The position numbers and the translations under genes were made by a program. Below the pieces are notes generated by a model. It did not search any database. It was given only the letters and a program-made list of their open reading frames with translations, and was not told the origin of the DNA. This document shows positions 32,081 through 43,685 of a stretch of 64,000 nt of DNA, piece by piece; the stretch's first letter is position 1; each line of letters starts with the position of its first letter. The stretch comes from Carettochelys insculpta (lineage: Eukaryota > Chordata > Testudines > Carettochelyidae), in the NCBI RefSeq assembly GCF_033958435.1, contig NC_134137.1, positions 255,238,501 to 255,302,500 of the forward strand. Reading direction: 5' to 3'.

Positions 32081-33296
32081 CTGGAGTGGGGCCGATGAGA
32101 GGATCCATTGATGGCATGGGCAACTGGGCCAGGCATGTGGTGATGGCGTCCAGATACCAAGAGATCCGGTCCCAGGCCGACCGCTCTGACAGCTGGTCCC
32201 ACAGCAGGTGGTTTTGCTCCTGCCATGCAGCTGTGTGGGCTGCCATGAGGTTATCTGCCCAGATGTGGCAGTGGGCTGCCCAGCATGGCACCTGGTCTGG
32301 GGGTGTCACACCTTCCCCTTGGCCAGCTGCTGCAGAGCTCCCCGGAATGTCAAGGGGACTGGGTTGACTCACAAGTGTCAAGACTGTGAAGACATAAGGG
32401 GAGAGAGCGGTGCCCAATTAGTCATGTGACTGGTACTGTGGGCTGGTGGCCTCATCCCCATCGGACACCCACTTGCCCGTAGGGAGGGGCCCTGGGTTGT
32501 CATGGGTGCTGCGGGGTCCATCCATGCTGGGTCGTGTGCGGGGCTCAGTCAGCCCCCTCCTGCCCTCCCATGCCATGTGCCCTGCGTGACTGTCCATGGG
32601 CCTTTGCAGGGATCCCCACACATGGGACCCTCCTTGACGGTGACCACAGCTTGGCCCCATGCCAGCAGCAGCAAGGACTGGCCTCCCTCCCCAAAGGCCT
32701 GGGGTGCCCAACACTCAGTCCTACACAAGGGTGCCTCGGAAGAGGCCCAGGCAGAGGTGCCCTGGCTCGTGTCCTCCAAGGGCATGACATTTAGAGTGTG
32801 CCCTCACTGACGCACTCTCTGTTGCTGTCCCCATCATTGCCCCAGAGCTCCAGGCAAGGGATCGGGGCAATGTGGAAGGTCCTGGCTGTGGCTCCTCATC
32901 CTCCCCCTCTGGTTTGGCAGCATCAAGTGCCCCTTCTGGGGGTCCTGCCTCCCTGGAGTTGAGGAGCTGGTCCAGCTCAACAAAGTAGGGACAAGTGGCA
33001 GGCACTGCCCCTGACAGCCTGGCCAAGTCCTTGGCCCTTGCATAGCTCTGGTGCATCTCTTTTCCTGTGGAGTGCACCTGGTTGGGGGTCACGGGGGTAG
33101 CCCCACCCCTCCATTCAGAGCAGGATGTCCTCGTCCCCCGAGATGGGCAGGAGATCCCAGACCTCAGCCTCCAGCCACAGAGAACCCTTCCTCTTTGCCA
33201 GGTGCCCAGGGGCCTGTGAGCCCTGCTGCCTGGTGCTTTGGGGTCCCTGGGTCTCCCAACGGTCTTACCTGCTGGCTGTGGCTTTGGCTGGCTCAT
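32080..33296 (-). pseudogene. Harbinger Myb/SANT-like protein (element 2), decayed
   Basis: The minus frame 33296 to ~32830 contains the second half of the Myb-like domain: VHSTGKEMHQSYARAKDL, then CPYFVELDQLL, followed by an acidic tail, matching the VRSKVKELQQGYAWVRD and CPYYRELRAIL segments of element 1. The first helix is out of frame. A second minus frame, 32417 to ~32080, carries a Trp/Gln-rich helix (HIWADNLMAAHTAAWQEQNH) typical of the C-terminal exon. It lies close to or overlaps the 3' end of the convergent transposase. Confidence 0.7.
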
Positions 33297-33485
33297 TTTC
33301 TGTCATTCTGGGGGAGTGGGGGTGCTGTAGAATATGCAGCTGCCAGCACACTCTCAGCTTCCTGTACAGGGTTTCTGTGTCCCTGCAGCTTTAAGGCAGC
33401 CAGAGCTGGCAACAATAGAACCCTGGATGCTGGCCAGGGCACCTCTGTGCTCTGGGGGCGTAGGAGGGGCAGGACCATGGAGGAC

Positions 33486-34451
33486 TTGTAATTTTGAAAT
33501 GATGGCAGCGGAGCTAACATCGATTATTGCAGTAGTGCATTGTGGGAATCTATCCCACAGTTCCCTCATCCCCATAGTGTTCTCAGTATGCTTGCTGGTC
33601 TTGATATCTTCTTCCCCCCATTGCATTTTCATCATTCCTGTACTGATCCCTGAAAATATGATGATCCCTGGAAATAATGCAGAAGACACTCCAAATTAGA
33701 AGAAAGAATTTTTGTTTTCCCCACACTTTACATTGCCAACACAGGTGCAGTTGATTGTGTTCTCAACTGGACATACACTGAAAAATGGTATACCAGGCAC
33801 ACCAGGAAAACTGAGATGTTTATAAAAAGGGCAGAAATGACGTGGATAATGTAATTTTTTAAAATACTTTTATTAGTGTAGAAGAACTATTCTTATTGTA
33901 CTCAAGTATCCAAATATATTTGAAATAAAGAGCTGCAAAATCAGCTTCTTGTGGGAAGACAGGGGCCCGAACAGCAAACTTTGCAAATGTAGGCAAAATT
34001 CTCTTATCTTTGGAGGTATTAGAGAGCTGGCTTTGGTCTGACCTTATGTCTTCTTGCACAACCCAATCCAGCTCCCACTGAATTCAAAGAATTACAGTGG
34101 GAGCTGGCTCAAGCTTGTAATGATTCTACTAAAAACTAATAATGGTACATATCCTGAGGATTTTTACTCAGTGTTTACTCAGGCAAAATCTACTGAAAAC
34201 CATTGTTTTCCAGAGTAAACATGGAATGAAATGCAGTAAAAACTCATTTCAACTTCTTTAAACCTTGATTACAAGATCCCTATAGCCAAACAAAACCTTA
34301 CCACACTTCATGACATGTTAATTTCACCCTGTACACCTTGTTGGGAGCTTTGGAAGAAGAGCTACAGCTCAGCAAGGCCTCTTTATGTCATTGGAAATGT
34401 AAGAATGGAGTAGTGTTTACTAAACAACCTCAGGATTTAGTCCAATAGTAG
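33486..34451. other. Spacer with a short perfect hairpin
   Basis: At 33540-33558 TGTGGGAATCTATCCCACA forms an 8-bp stem with a 3-base loop. A similar GCATTGTGGGA...TCCCACA motif is known from other reptile DNA transposons, so 33486-33600 may be a remnant of one. The rest is AT-rich without features. Confidence 0.4.
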
Positions 34452-34970
34452 TGTGACAGTTTGGATCACAGAGGTCCTCTTGAGCTTGTCACTCAATGTG
34501 CTGATCTTTCAACGAGCTCACCTACCTATCCTCTGGGGTGCCCCACCACCTTATGCTGCTGAGCCTGATGCTCTAGTTTCACCCCAACTCTGTCCCTTTG
34601 CTGGGGGAACAGCCCCGCCCCCCCAGAGTAACACAAGCTGATAACAGCTCAGATCCGGGAAAGTTCAGCAACAGGGACTTGTCAATGCTGAAAAGTACAG
34701 CCCAGATAGGACCCAAACCCCAAATAAATCTGTCTTATTCAGTATAAGAGATTGACAGAGAGGTTTGCCTTCTATCAATGAAAGATCTTCACAGTGGTTG
34801 TTCCCCTCTTCCAGGTAACAGTTATTGACACTGTGCTTGATCATAAATTAAAGTGTGTTTATAAAGTATAAAAAGTGGGATTTAAGTGATTGCAAGTGAA
34901 AACAGACAGATCAAAGCAAATTACGTAAGTAAAAGTAAACAAAACATGGCAGCTAAGCTTAATACACCAA

Positions 34971-35408
34971 GGCTGTGCCTATACTAAGCCCGTTAAGGGG
35001 GCATGGTAATCAGCTGGAGCGGGGAATAATACTGAAGTACTGCAATGAATATGCAGCATTTCATTAGGCTAATTCTCACTGCGGCAACTTCAAAATTGCA
35101 AACTTTGAAGTGTCGGCATGCCATGTGGCTGCAGGCACTTAGAAGTACCTGCGCAACTCTGCAGTGCCCTTACTCCCAAAATGTGTGGGTATTTTTTTTG
35201 GGAGTAAGGACACTTCAAAGTTGCATGGGTACTTCAAAGTGCATGGAGCTACATAGCATGCTGGTGCTTCACAGTTTACAACTTCAAAGTTGCCGCGGCA
35301 AGAATTAGCCTAATCAGGTGTTGCATATTCATCGCAGCCCATTATTATTCATTGCTCGGGCTGACTACAATGCTCCCTTCAAAGAAGGAGGCTAGTGTAG
35401 ACACAGCC
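34971..35408. mobile_element. Long palindromic MITE (hairpin), 438 bp
   Basis: Ends GGCTGTGCCTATACTA and complement GGCTGTGTCTACACTAGC. Nested inverted blocks: GAATATGCAGCATTTCATTAGGC, GGCAACTTCAAA, TTGCAAACTTTGAAGTG, and a centre TTACTCCCAAAA ... TTTTGGGAGTAA. Flanks CAA/TAA may be a 3-bp duplication with one change. Same family as 55154-55491. Inserted in an LTR-like repeat. Confidence 0.8.
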
Positions 35409-35605
35409 TAAGAGAAATTGTTACAAAACATAATTTCTTGCCCTAGTCCTTATTTCGGGCAAAATCGTTCAACTCATATCTGAACTTCTCTCTGAGTCGG
35501 GTCTAACTGCTTCTCCCCTTGTTAGTGTTCTTTATTTTCATGTCTCTTCACGTTTAAATCTCATAGGGTACGAAGGCAGTTTGAAAATCCATCTAAAGAC
35601 ACCGA

Positions 35606-35933
35606 AGCTACAGCTACACTATTGCTGTAACTCAAGATAACCTATGCAATTTGTACAACGCAAATTGCGTAAGTTATTTCGAGCTAACTTGTTTTGAACT
35701 TGATGCCATTCATATGGCACCAAGCTTCAAAATCAGCAGCTATGTCAGTGTTTCCGCTACCTCCTCATGATGAGGGAAAACAGAATACCACACTTGAAAC
35801 AGCACTACAAGCTTGAGTGTGGCGTTTAGCTGTGGGATTGCTATTTTGGGATACATTTATAAAACAAGCTGATAACACAATGCAATGCAATACATTTGTA
35901 TCCTGAATTAGCAGCCACCGTGTAGCCATAGCC
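35606..35933. mobile_element. TIR MITE (family of 14000-14267)
   Basis: Left end AGCTACAGCTACACTATTG, right end complement GGCTATGGCTACACGGTGG. Shares TTTCCGCTACC, ATGATGAGGGA, ACAGAATACC, GGCGTTTAGC and GGGATACATT with the 14.0-kb copy. It has ~60 extra bases near the right end (TATAAAACAAGCTGATAAC...) that look like a local insertion or expansion. Confidence 0.7.
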
Positions 35934-36414
35934 TCATTGTTTGATCCCCTTCCCTTAAATAGAATTTCCCCAGTGCAGCAAATCTTGGTTCCATCCTCCC
36001 CATCCCAATGGAGAAATACCAAATTCAAGATGGATTCCAGCACGTGTGGGCATCACCTCTTGTCTTTGTAGGACCAGCCACAGTTTAGGCCTGGAGAACT
36101 AGGCATTAATTTCCTTAAATATCACTAATGGCCTTTGCTGGAAGACCTATATAATGTAGAGTCTTACTATTTCTAAGTTTACATACAAGAAAGATAAATA
36201 TGCTCAAATAGACTATACATATTCTGTCCCTTTGCTGCTCTTGAATGACAAGTTACTTGCTCCATTTTACATAAAGCGCATTTGAATTATGCATATTCAT
36301 ATTCAAAATATATTTTTATAAAAATATGAGCATATAGCATCACAAATAGCAATATCAATTAGTATCTACATATCAGTTTTCATCTGTAGGTCAAAAAGTA
36401 TTTTGCCAAGGTAG

Positions 36415-36530
36415 GTAAGCATTATTATTCCTACTTTGTAGACTAAGAAACAGATGCATAAAGGCCTATCCAAATACTCACAGCAAATCCTTGGCAAGGC
36501 TGGGACCACAATTAAATACCAGATTCCCCA
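36415..36530 (+). repeat. MIR-like SINE tail
   Basis: The order ATTATTATTCCTACTTTGTAG, then GACTAAGAAACAGATGCA, then GCAAATCCTTGGCAAGGCTGGGACC corresponds to the conserved 3' half of MIR/CORE SINEs. Diverged. Confidence 0.5.
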
Positions 36531-37485
36531 AACAATTTCTCAGCTGGTAATAAAATTGCAAAAAATTGTTACCATTTTCTTTTGGAAAAATATAGACACT
36601 TCATGCTATTAGCATGAATTCCTCGAAAATTCATAAAGCACAAACCAAATAAATTCCCCTGACTACCATCACCCTGCCCCCAAAATGGAAAAAAACGGAG
36701 GAAGACTGAAGAGACAGTAGCTCATGGGACTCGGGGTAGGGGAAGTTGAAACAGTAGATGCTTTTTGTTTTCACTTCAAATTGTGTATAACCAGAAATGG
36801 AACTTTGGTGAACATCAAATATTATTATTGGACTAGCTCCTATGATGAAGGCCTTCCTTAGTCCAAAATCATCACATTCCATGTGGCGATTAAGGACTGT
36901 AGGAGTCAGCCCCTAATGAGGGCAATGAATTACAGAGCTTGAGAAGCTGTGTAAGGTTGTGCATGTAGAGGGCTGTTTATGTAAATATAAGGAAGAAAGA
37001 CTCTTCACTAAGTTACGGTTGAGAGAGTGTGAAGCATTCAGGATTGAACTGATACCTTTCTGAGGTTGTATTAAGAGGTTTGTTTATAAACTTCATGAAT
37101 TAGCCAATAAAGATTTTTAAAACAGGTTCAGATTTTCATGGAGGTTCATTTGCCAAAATAGCTGCAGTCTTCCTGGCATACTTCAGGCTGGCTCCAGCAC
37201 AAAATGGAGGAGGACAAATTAAGTTTTCGTGGGATTACGGCTTGGCCCATAGGAAAGGATGAACAGCATGATGAAGCAGGCTGCCTTTCTTCCCTTGCCA
37301 GAATGCTTTGGCTTTGTGGACAAAGGCCAATCTGTTGAAAAAGTCCATAAGATTCAGACACTTTAACACCTAAATAAGTGGCCTGGATAGTAAAAGGGCT
37401 GAGAATCCAGAAGTTCCCATCAGGTTGCTGAACACGACTGAAACAGGTCACTCATTTAGACATCTAATTATGATCTTAACAGCTA
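36531..37485. other. Non-coding spacer
   Basis: No gene or repeat recognised. Confidence 0.45.
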
Positions 37486-37874
37486 GGGTGACCATATCTC
37501 CCTGTACCAAATACATATGCTGCAGGGAAGGGTGGCTCCTCCCAGCTCCACCAAGCCCCAGGGAGCTGGAAAGGATGCAGCAGCTGCCGGCACTCCCTGG
37601 GAGTCCCGGAAAAGGGGCAGTTGCCAGCCCACCCCAAGAGACCTGGGGAAGCTGCAGCTGCCAGCCCTGCCCTGGAGCTCTGGGAAAATGGCAGCTGCGC
37701 ATGCTGCCCCCGCTTCCCCGAGGCTCAGGGAAGTGGCGCAGCTGCTGGCAGAGAAGGTCAGCAGGGACGGCCCAAGTATGGGACAGGTCGTCCCTTTTAA
37801 AAAATAAGTCGGGATGCCTTTTTGACATTTCAAATATAGGACCGCCCTGTCCAATACAGGAAAGATGGTCACCC
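37486..37874 (+). mobile_element. TIR element with GGTGACCAT ends, copy 2
   Basis: Left end GGGTGACCATATCTCCCTGT, right end complement GGGTGACCATCTTTCCTGTA. The GC-rich middle (37540-37780) is flanked by AT-rich subterminal sequence, as in the opposite-orientation copy at 18888-19245. The long open frames on both strands in the GC-rich middle have no motif and are absent as conserved frames from the other copy. Confidence 0.78.
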
Positions 37875-38963
37875 TTTTAAGAGCCTAAGCTTTGAGGCGT
37901 CTATTTTTTAAAAAAAATCTTCAGTCAAAATGTTCCAATATTTCTGGGTAATCACCATATAAAGCTACAACATTTCAGCCACCATTACATTTAAAACCCT
38001 GAAGTAAATGTAATTCTGCATTAAACTCTGTATATACTAGTATGCTACTATTGATCCAAGAAACCAGTTTGTTATTCTTACTCAGGTTAATCAGTACCTT
38101 ACACCATGAATAGTCCATTGAATTTTAATTCTCTATGAAGATTCGTTACAACACATTTTAACTAGGTGTGCTGAAAGCTGACCCATAGCTCCTAGTGCAA
38201 TGCCTGAAGAGCTCAATGGAAAGATCCTATGGAGCTGTGCTAGTGATGTGCAGGGAACATCCACTGACTTCTGCAGATTTACTTGGAACATATTTGACCT
38301 AGTAAGGGTGCTAGAACTAGGCCCTAAAATGTTTCCAGTTAGGATAAAGAGTGAAGACCCTAATTAAAAGTGCACCAAAAGGAAACGGTTGTAACATAAG
38401 CAAAGTATATGGTGGCATACGATGAACTCTTTAAATCCTCTTCTTTTGAGAAGACCAGCATATGGCTCACAAGTGATGTAATGCACTCAGTGCGGACATT
38501 CACTAATAAAAAGTTTATGACACACAGATTATTTAATGTCTAACAGCCCCTCTTCTGTTTTAAACAGGTGTCATCTGAAGAACAACTCCTTTTGATGTTT
38601 ATTGACAGTCTCTACCCTCCAAATGAAAAACTGGGCTGCTAGAATTAATGAGTTTATCCTGCCATAAATCTCTAGATTACCAGTAACATGGTAGGACAAT
38701 GAACCTTGCAAATATGGAAGAGAGAGGAGGAAGCCAGCAGCCTGAAATACATAAGCTGTTTCTTATGGGACTTGCAGTGCTCAAATTATTAAATAATAAT
38801 TACTGTAGTGCCACTATTTTCCAATTAATGTTTAGCAAGTAAACTGGATATCAGTTCATATTTTGTGCAGAGGCTGTTGGTTAATTTATTTTCTGTAAGG
38901 AACAGTTGTTTTAATTTTTTTCTCATTAACTTTTGCTATAGGCAATTTTTTTTTAAACATGTA
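37875..38963. other. Non-coding spacer
   Basis: AT-rich. Nothing recognised. Confidence 0.45.
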
Positions 38964-39403
38964 GGCTGGGTCTACACGTGCCCCTTCCTTTCAAAAGGGT
39001 ATGTTAATGAGTGGGTTCGAAAGATGCTAATGAGGTACTGCAATGAATATGCAGCACCTTATTAGCATAATGGCAGCTGTGGTGACTCGAAAGTGCAGCT
39101 TTTTGAATCACGCGCCACCCGTGGAGATGGGACCTTCCGAAAGGACCCCACCCTCGAGTTTTTGACAGCCCTTCTTCCAATCACCAGATAGGAAGAAGGG
39201 CTTTCGAAAACTGGGGCAGTCTTTTCGGAAGGTCCCTGTCTCCATGGGCAGTGCGCGATTCGAAAAGCTGCACTTTCGAATCGCTGCAGCCGCCATTATA
39301 CTAATAAGGCACTACATATTCATTGCAGTGCCTCATTAGCATCTTTCAAACCCACTCATTAACATGCCCCTTTCGAAAGTAAGGGGCACGTGTAGCCACA
39401 GGG
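38964..39403. mobile_element. Long palindromic MITE (hairpin), 440 bp
   Basis: Ends GGCTGGGTCTACACGTGCCC and complement CCCTGTGGCTACACGTGCCC. Nested inverted arms: TTAATGAGTGGGTT, GATGCTAATGAGG, CTGCAATGAATATGCAG, CGAAAGTGCAGCTTTT, GGGACCTTCCGAAA, and a centre of AGCCCTTCTTCC / GGAAGAAGGGCT. Flanks GTA/GTT may be a decayed 3-bp duplication. It contains many TTCGAA / TTTCGAAAG half-sites. Confidence 0.82.
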
Positions 39404-40870
39404 GTTGTGCTTATGCTGGAGGCCTGGTTATATTTTACTCATAGCTTTTCAGATCCAGGGCTTTCAGGGAACAAAGACAAGAAGTATTGCACTGAACAGA
39501 TCAGATACAGTATAGGATACCAAAATACATTAAATTTAGAGGGATAGATATGTGCACAGAATTATGTGCTAATAAGATAGTGAGCTTTTTAGTGTTTTGG
39601 TTAACTCAAGGAAAAAATATTGGTAGGGTCCAATGCAGGGGTCAGTGTAATTAGAACCTTTGCAAGAAGGTAGATAAAAGTTGGCTAAGGTACCTAATGG
39701 GGAAATGTATGGGTTACTTTGCCTCCCCTTCATCTCTTTAGTTTTATGGAGGGTTATCGGCCAAGGTGTTAAGAAGTGCCTCGTGTATTGGGCACTGGCC
39801 TTGAAACACATAGAATGGGCCTGATTTTTAAAAGGTAGGTTCTCAGCCCTGTCAGAATATTAAATCTCCATTTCAGTTGTCTCAAGGTGATTGTTCCTGT
39901 AACTGAGGCATCCAAAAATCACTAGTCATTTCTTAAATTATACATAGCATTGCAGTGATAAACTGTCGTAAGCTATTTTGTGGGAAGCCTGTTCCTGATT
40001 AGTTTCTGGTCTGGCTTACATTTCTGAATCTCTTATCATCCCAATCTATCACTGGTTATTCTCCTCCAGCATTGTACATAGAGTTTCTCACTTTGCTTTA
40101 TTACTGTCATTCGAGTGGGTTCATCAAGCAAATATTATGTGTGCATGCTCAACTGTCCTCCTTTTTCCTTGTGCCTCTTTCTACACAAGCAGCATACTGC
40201 AATGCTAGTGACCTTGTGATCTCAGGAGAATAAATTCCACTCTAATGACGTCAGTTTTTCCTTTTATGCTGCCTGCCTATGGCACATCCTCTCTCCTTCT
40301 CACTCCCCACTAACACTGCTTACTGAAGTTTTCGAAAGGCCTTTTCTCTATTAGCCCCTGTCACCTCAGTGACCCCGCTTCCTCCCACTGGAATTTTTTT
40401 TTTTAAAATGAAGTTGTTGGCTCTTCCCCATTCTGTTGTAACCAGCTAAGATGAATCTTTCTTCGCTTCCAGTAAAGGTGCCAGTAATATGGGGATGTTA
40501 ACTATTACTACATTTTATTAACCCACAGGCATTCAATCCGGAAACAGGTAAATCTCGCTCTGCCTCTGACAAAAATATCGTTATCAGACAAAGCTCCTAT
40601 AAAAGTACCAGGAGAATCTTGTTAGATTAGCCTTGAGCTTTGAATCTTCAAACAATAGGCAGCTGTTTAAAAGGGTCAAAGCTTGCCTGTTGAACTCACA
40701 GCCAATATTCTCAGCTGACGTCCACTCTGTACTAGATTGCATTCAGTCAAACCTGACTGACTGGCTTCTTTTAGCTGAGATTTTTTACATTATGGGAAAG
40801 GGGAGATTTTCTCTGAAAGGAAAATATGTAATTAAATCTTTAGTCATTTATATTAATTAATTTACACACT
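39404..40870. other. Non-coding spacer
   Basis: No recognised gene or repeat. The short frame at 40633-40860 has no identifiable domain. Confidence 0.45.
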
Positions 40871-40874
40871 CCCC

Positions 40875-40995
40875 TATTTTTACACATGGGGAAATTGAGG
40901 TATGAGTATGAGTCATTTGCATCAGGCCACTGTAGAGCAAGTATCTGAGCTGGGCTCAGAACACAGGCGCATATTGGGTCCCACTCCTGTCTTCA
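40875..40995 (+). repeat. MIR-like SINE tail
   Basis: Reads TTTTACACATGGGGAAATTG, then CATCAGGCCACTGTAGAGCAAG, then GAGCTGGGCTCAGAACACAG. This is the classical MIR 3' order (TTTTACAGATGAGGAAACTGAGG ... CAAGGTCACACAGCTAG ... GAGCTGGGATTTGAACCCAGG). Confidence 0.6.
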
Positions 40996-41589
40996 AAATA
41001 GGAAGACCAGGCCCCAGAATAATAGAACGAATAGCCAGGCAGAGGGGTGATGTAAGTTTGAAAGTAGTGTTACCATGGCAAGAACCTTCCCCATAGCACT
41101 TGTGATCTAAATAATTACTCTAGTAGCAATTGGTAAAATACAGCTGCCTTTTTCTTGCTTGGTTTGGAAGTGACTTGTTGCTACAGGGGAAGGGAACCAG
41201 ACTCTTGGAACCTATATGTCCCACAAACATTCCTCCTGTGTGGTGGGAAGAAGAGAAAAGAGGTGTGAGGCAAAGGAGTGTGGAAAGAAACCCCAGATAT
41301 TGGCAGAGGGAAACAGAAAGGGGAAAAGAGGAAAGAACACCCAACAATAACACAGAAGAAAGGAACTCCGAAAAAGAATATGGGGCTTTTAAGAAGGGTT
41401 TTATTATGTATTGACTTGTTCCACCCTGAGAATAAGTTTAGCTCCATACAAGGTGCAAGATGTGGTGGGAGGGAGAGTCTGAAGACAATTGTGTCTAGGG
41501 AGATGCCGGCAGCTGCAGCAGGGGAAAACATCTGCCTGTACACACTTTGTTTTACTGTAAATCAAAGTAAAAAACAGACCAAGAATATT

Positions 41590-42815
41590 TAAGAAACTCG
41601 CTGAAGAAATCTGAGACATTAGCAATGATCTTTTGCAAACTTGTAGAGAGGACAGGAGAGAGACTAAAGACCTGGAAAACATCAAATACAGGACCTGTCT
41701 ATATGCTCCTTTTTTAATTCCATGAGTTTTCCTTATAGACCAGTGAGCTGAACTTTAGTATCCACAAAGATAATGGAGCAAATAATCTACAGCAATCCAT
41801 AAGCCCCTAAAAGATAATGTGATAAGTCACAGACAACATGGATTGGAAAAGAACAAATCATGTCAAACTAACCTAATGATCTTCTTTGACGGGATGACAA
41901 GTCTTGTAGCTAGAAGAGACGTGGGAATGTAGATGTGATATATCTCAATTTTATTTTGGCATTTGCTACTGTCTCAAGTGACCATGTCATAAACCATGAG
42001 CCTAGACAAACCTACTCTGAAGTGCATGAGCAACTCTTTGGCAAACTGTACTCAAAAGAGTAGTTGTCAACAGTTCACAAACAAATCTGAAGTGGGATTC
42101 TGCAAGCAGAAGAGCCAACAACCTCCACAGGCTAGGCAAAGCATCGGGGGGTGCTCTGCTCTGTGCTTCTGGAAGGGGGTGGGGTCTCAGGCAGAAGGGA
42201 CTGGGGTGAGGGGCGTCAGCCCTCCATGCAGCCCAGAGCACGACACTCCACTGCACAGAGCCCTTAGAGCCACATGGAGTACATAGTGCAGCGCTCCGCC
42301 GGCAATTTAAAGGGCCTGGGGCTCTGGCTGCTGTTATACTGGTGGCTGGCAGCCCTAGGCCCTTTTGACTTGCTGGGCCACACAGCAACTACCCCTTTGC
42401 CCTTTCCTCACCCACAACTGGCAGATCTATCTGCAAGGGTCTGTCCTGGCCTGGTTCAGTTCAATATCTTCATAAATTATTTAGATAATGGGAAAAAGAG
42501 TGGGCTCATAAAGCTTGCAGACAATACCAATCCAGGAAGCGTTTCAAGCCCTTTGGAGGACAGCACTCTAATTCAAAGTGATCTTGGAAAAACTGGTGAA
42601 GTGGACTAACATAATTGGAATAAAATTTAATAAGGGCAAACAGAAAGTACTAATCTTGATAAGGAATAACTACAAAATGCAGAAGTATGCATATAATGCA
42701 AACATACAAAAGTGGGAAATGACCATCTGGGAAGACCACCTTTGTCCTTCAGCTCTACCATTAGGGATCTATTCCATATGCTGCAATTATGCACAATTAT
42801 CAAATAAATCACATA
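41590..42815 (+). pseudogene. CR1-type LINE reverse-transcriptase remnant, interrupted
   Basis: Two pieces in the same orientation: 41590-42115 and 42425-42815. The first holds AACATGGATTGGAAAAGAAC, AAATCATGTCAAACTAACC and a stretch translating like the CR1 D-F-x-K-A-F-D-x-V-S-H region. The second encodes LVQFNIFINYLDNG and AD(N)T motifs followed by QSDLGKTGEVD and IKFNKGKQKVL, equivalent to the catalytic-loop part of CR1 reverse transcriptase, where A-D-D-T is the active site (here A-D-N-T). Stops and shifts make it a fossil. The middle is replaced by a GC-rich insertion (42120-42424). Confidence 0.75.
42120..42424. repeat. GC-rich hAT-like insertion inside CR1
   Basis: A GC-rich block with GGCAATTTAAAGGGCCTGGG, followed by GGCAGCCCTAGGCCCTTTTG, an inverted AAGGGCC pair seen in the core of several reptile hAT-type non-autonomous elements. 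It sits exactly where the CR1 reading breaks off. Terminal repeats and a target duplication are not clear. Confidence 0.45.
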
Positions 42816-42984
42816 CATGAGATGACTAAAACCCTAATATGACAGCCAAAACCATGGATTTCCATCAGCGAATTGAGCTAATGAAGAATGTTTACTGTGG
42901 GCACCAGGAGTGACTTCTGTGGGCCAGCTACTATCTAATTATCAGCCAGCACCATACCTGAACATTCACGAACATGAATTTATC

Positions 42985-43115
42985 ATTTCAACACCTCTGT
43001 GAAGCCAGAAATATTATCCCCAATTTACAAACAGAGACTCAAGGGACAGAGAGAGCAAACTGCCCAAAGTCACTCAGGAAGTCTATTGCAGAACTTGGAA
43101 CTTGATCCAGATCTC
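42985..43115 (+). repeat. MIR-like SINE tail
   Basis: Contains ATTATCCCCAATTTACAAAC, then AGAGACTCAAGGGACAGAGAG, then TGCCCAAAGTCACTCAGGAAG and GAACTTGGAACTTGATCC. This is a well-ordered MIR/CORE 3' half. Confidence 0.65.
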
Positions 43116-43685
43116 AGATCTTAACCAGTTCCTTCACAGCAAAGCCATCCTCTCTAGATGGCTCCCTCCCTCGACCGCCCAAACTACAATTTGAGGAAAG
43201 TTTGAATTTAACAGTAACAATTTCCCCAATCAAACAGCAGAATCTTTGTCTTCTTCCTAAAACACATTTTCTATAGTTGTAGAAAGTATTAGTTTCCCTG
43301 CTTGGCATTTTTAAAACATGTTGGTTCATTCTCTTCAGACACGTGGTAAAATGTAGCAGTTTTTTTTCTCTTTAATACATGTTAAGCAAAAAAGCAGCCA
43401 TAAACGTGAGGAGTTTTTTTTACCCTAAGCCCTTTCTCAAATTCTTAATTTTCCCTCAATATTTCTTGAGGCGTCTATCCTCAAACTTATAAAAACCACT
43501 CTAAAAGCATGTCTCTAAAAGGAACAATGTCTTTCAGCTAACTGAAATATAAATCTTAACTGGTTAATATCCTGGAGGAACTGAACATTCCCTCATCAGA
43601 AATCTCTCCATAGTGAAATCTCACTGGGTCTTTGGTGGCACAGAAGCGCCAAACTCAGACCATAAACCAGTCATTCATCTCTTAC
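43116..43685. other. Non-coding spacer
   Basis: Nothing recognised. Confidence 0.45.

Larger units (their letters stand above)
30483..33485. mobile_element. PIF/Harbinger transposon, element 2 (decayed)
   Basis: The left terminus is GGCTGTGGCTACACTAGC. The interior carries a convergent pair: transposase on plus (30866 to ~32080) and Myb-like gene on minus (33296 to ~32080), the mirror of element 1. I could not find a matching right terminal repeat; similarity and GC content fall off near 33485, so that end is truncated or too diverged. Sequence is clearly divergent from elements 1 and 3, so it is a separate subfamily. Confidence 0.8.
34452..36350 (+). repeat. LTR-like long repeat, copy 2, interrupted by two MITEs
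   Basis: Begins TGTGACAGTTTGGATCACAG. It follows the same block order as 24727-25870 (GGACCCAAACCCC, ATAAATCTG, GTAACAGTTATTGACACTG, GTGTTTATAAAGTATAAAAAG, GATTTAAG). It is interrupted by the palindromic MITE 34971-35408 and the TIR MITE 35606-35933. Repeat-like sequence resumes after each. There is no coding region, and the right limit is approximate. Confidence 0.45.

Noticed and set aside
33540..33558. Terminator-type hairpin
   Set aside because: The hairpin is real, but intrinsic terminators are not relevant in this eukaryotic context. It more likely belongs to an old DNA-transposon fragment.
30483..33600. Complete right terminal repeat for Harbinger 2
   Set aside because: I looked for the complement of GGCTGTGGCTACACTAGC up to about 33700 and did not find it, so no target duplication is claimed for this element.
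37425..37880. Open frames on both strands within 37.4-37.9 kb
   Set aside because: They lie in the GC-rich loop of a TIR element and are not conserved as frames in the sister copy at 18888-19245.
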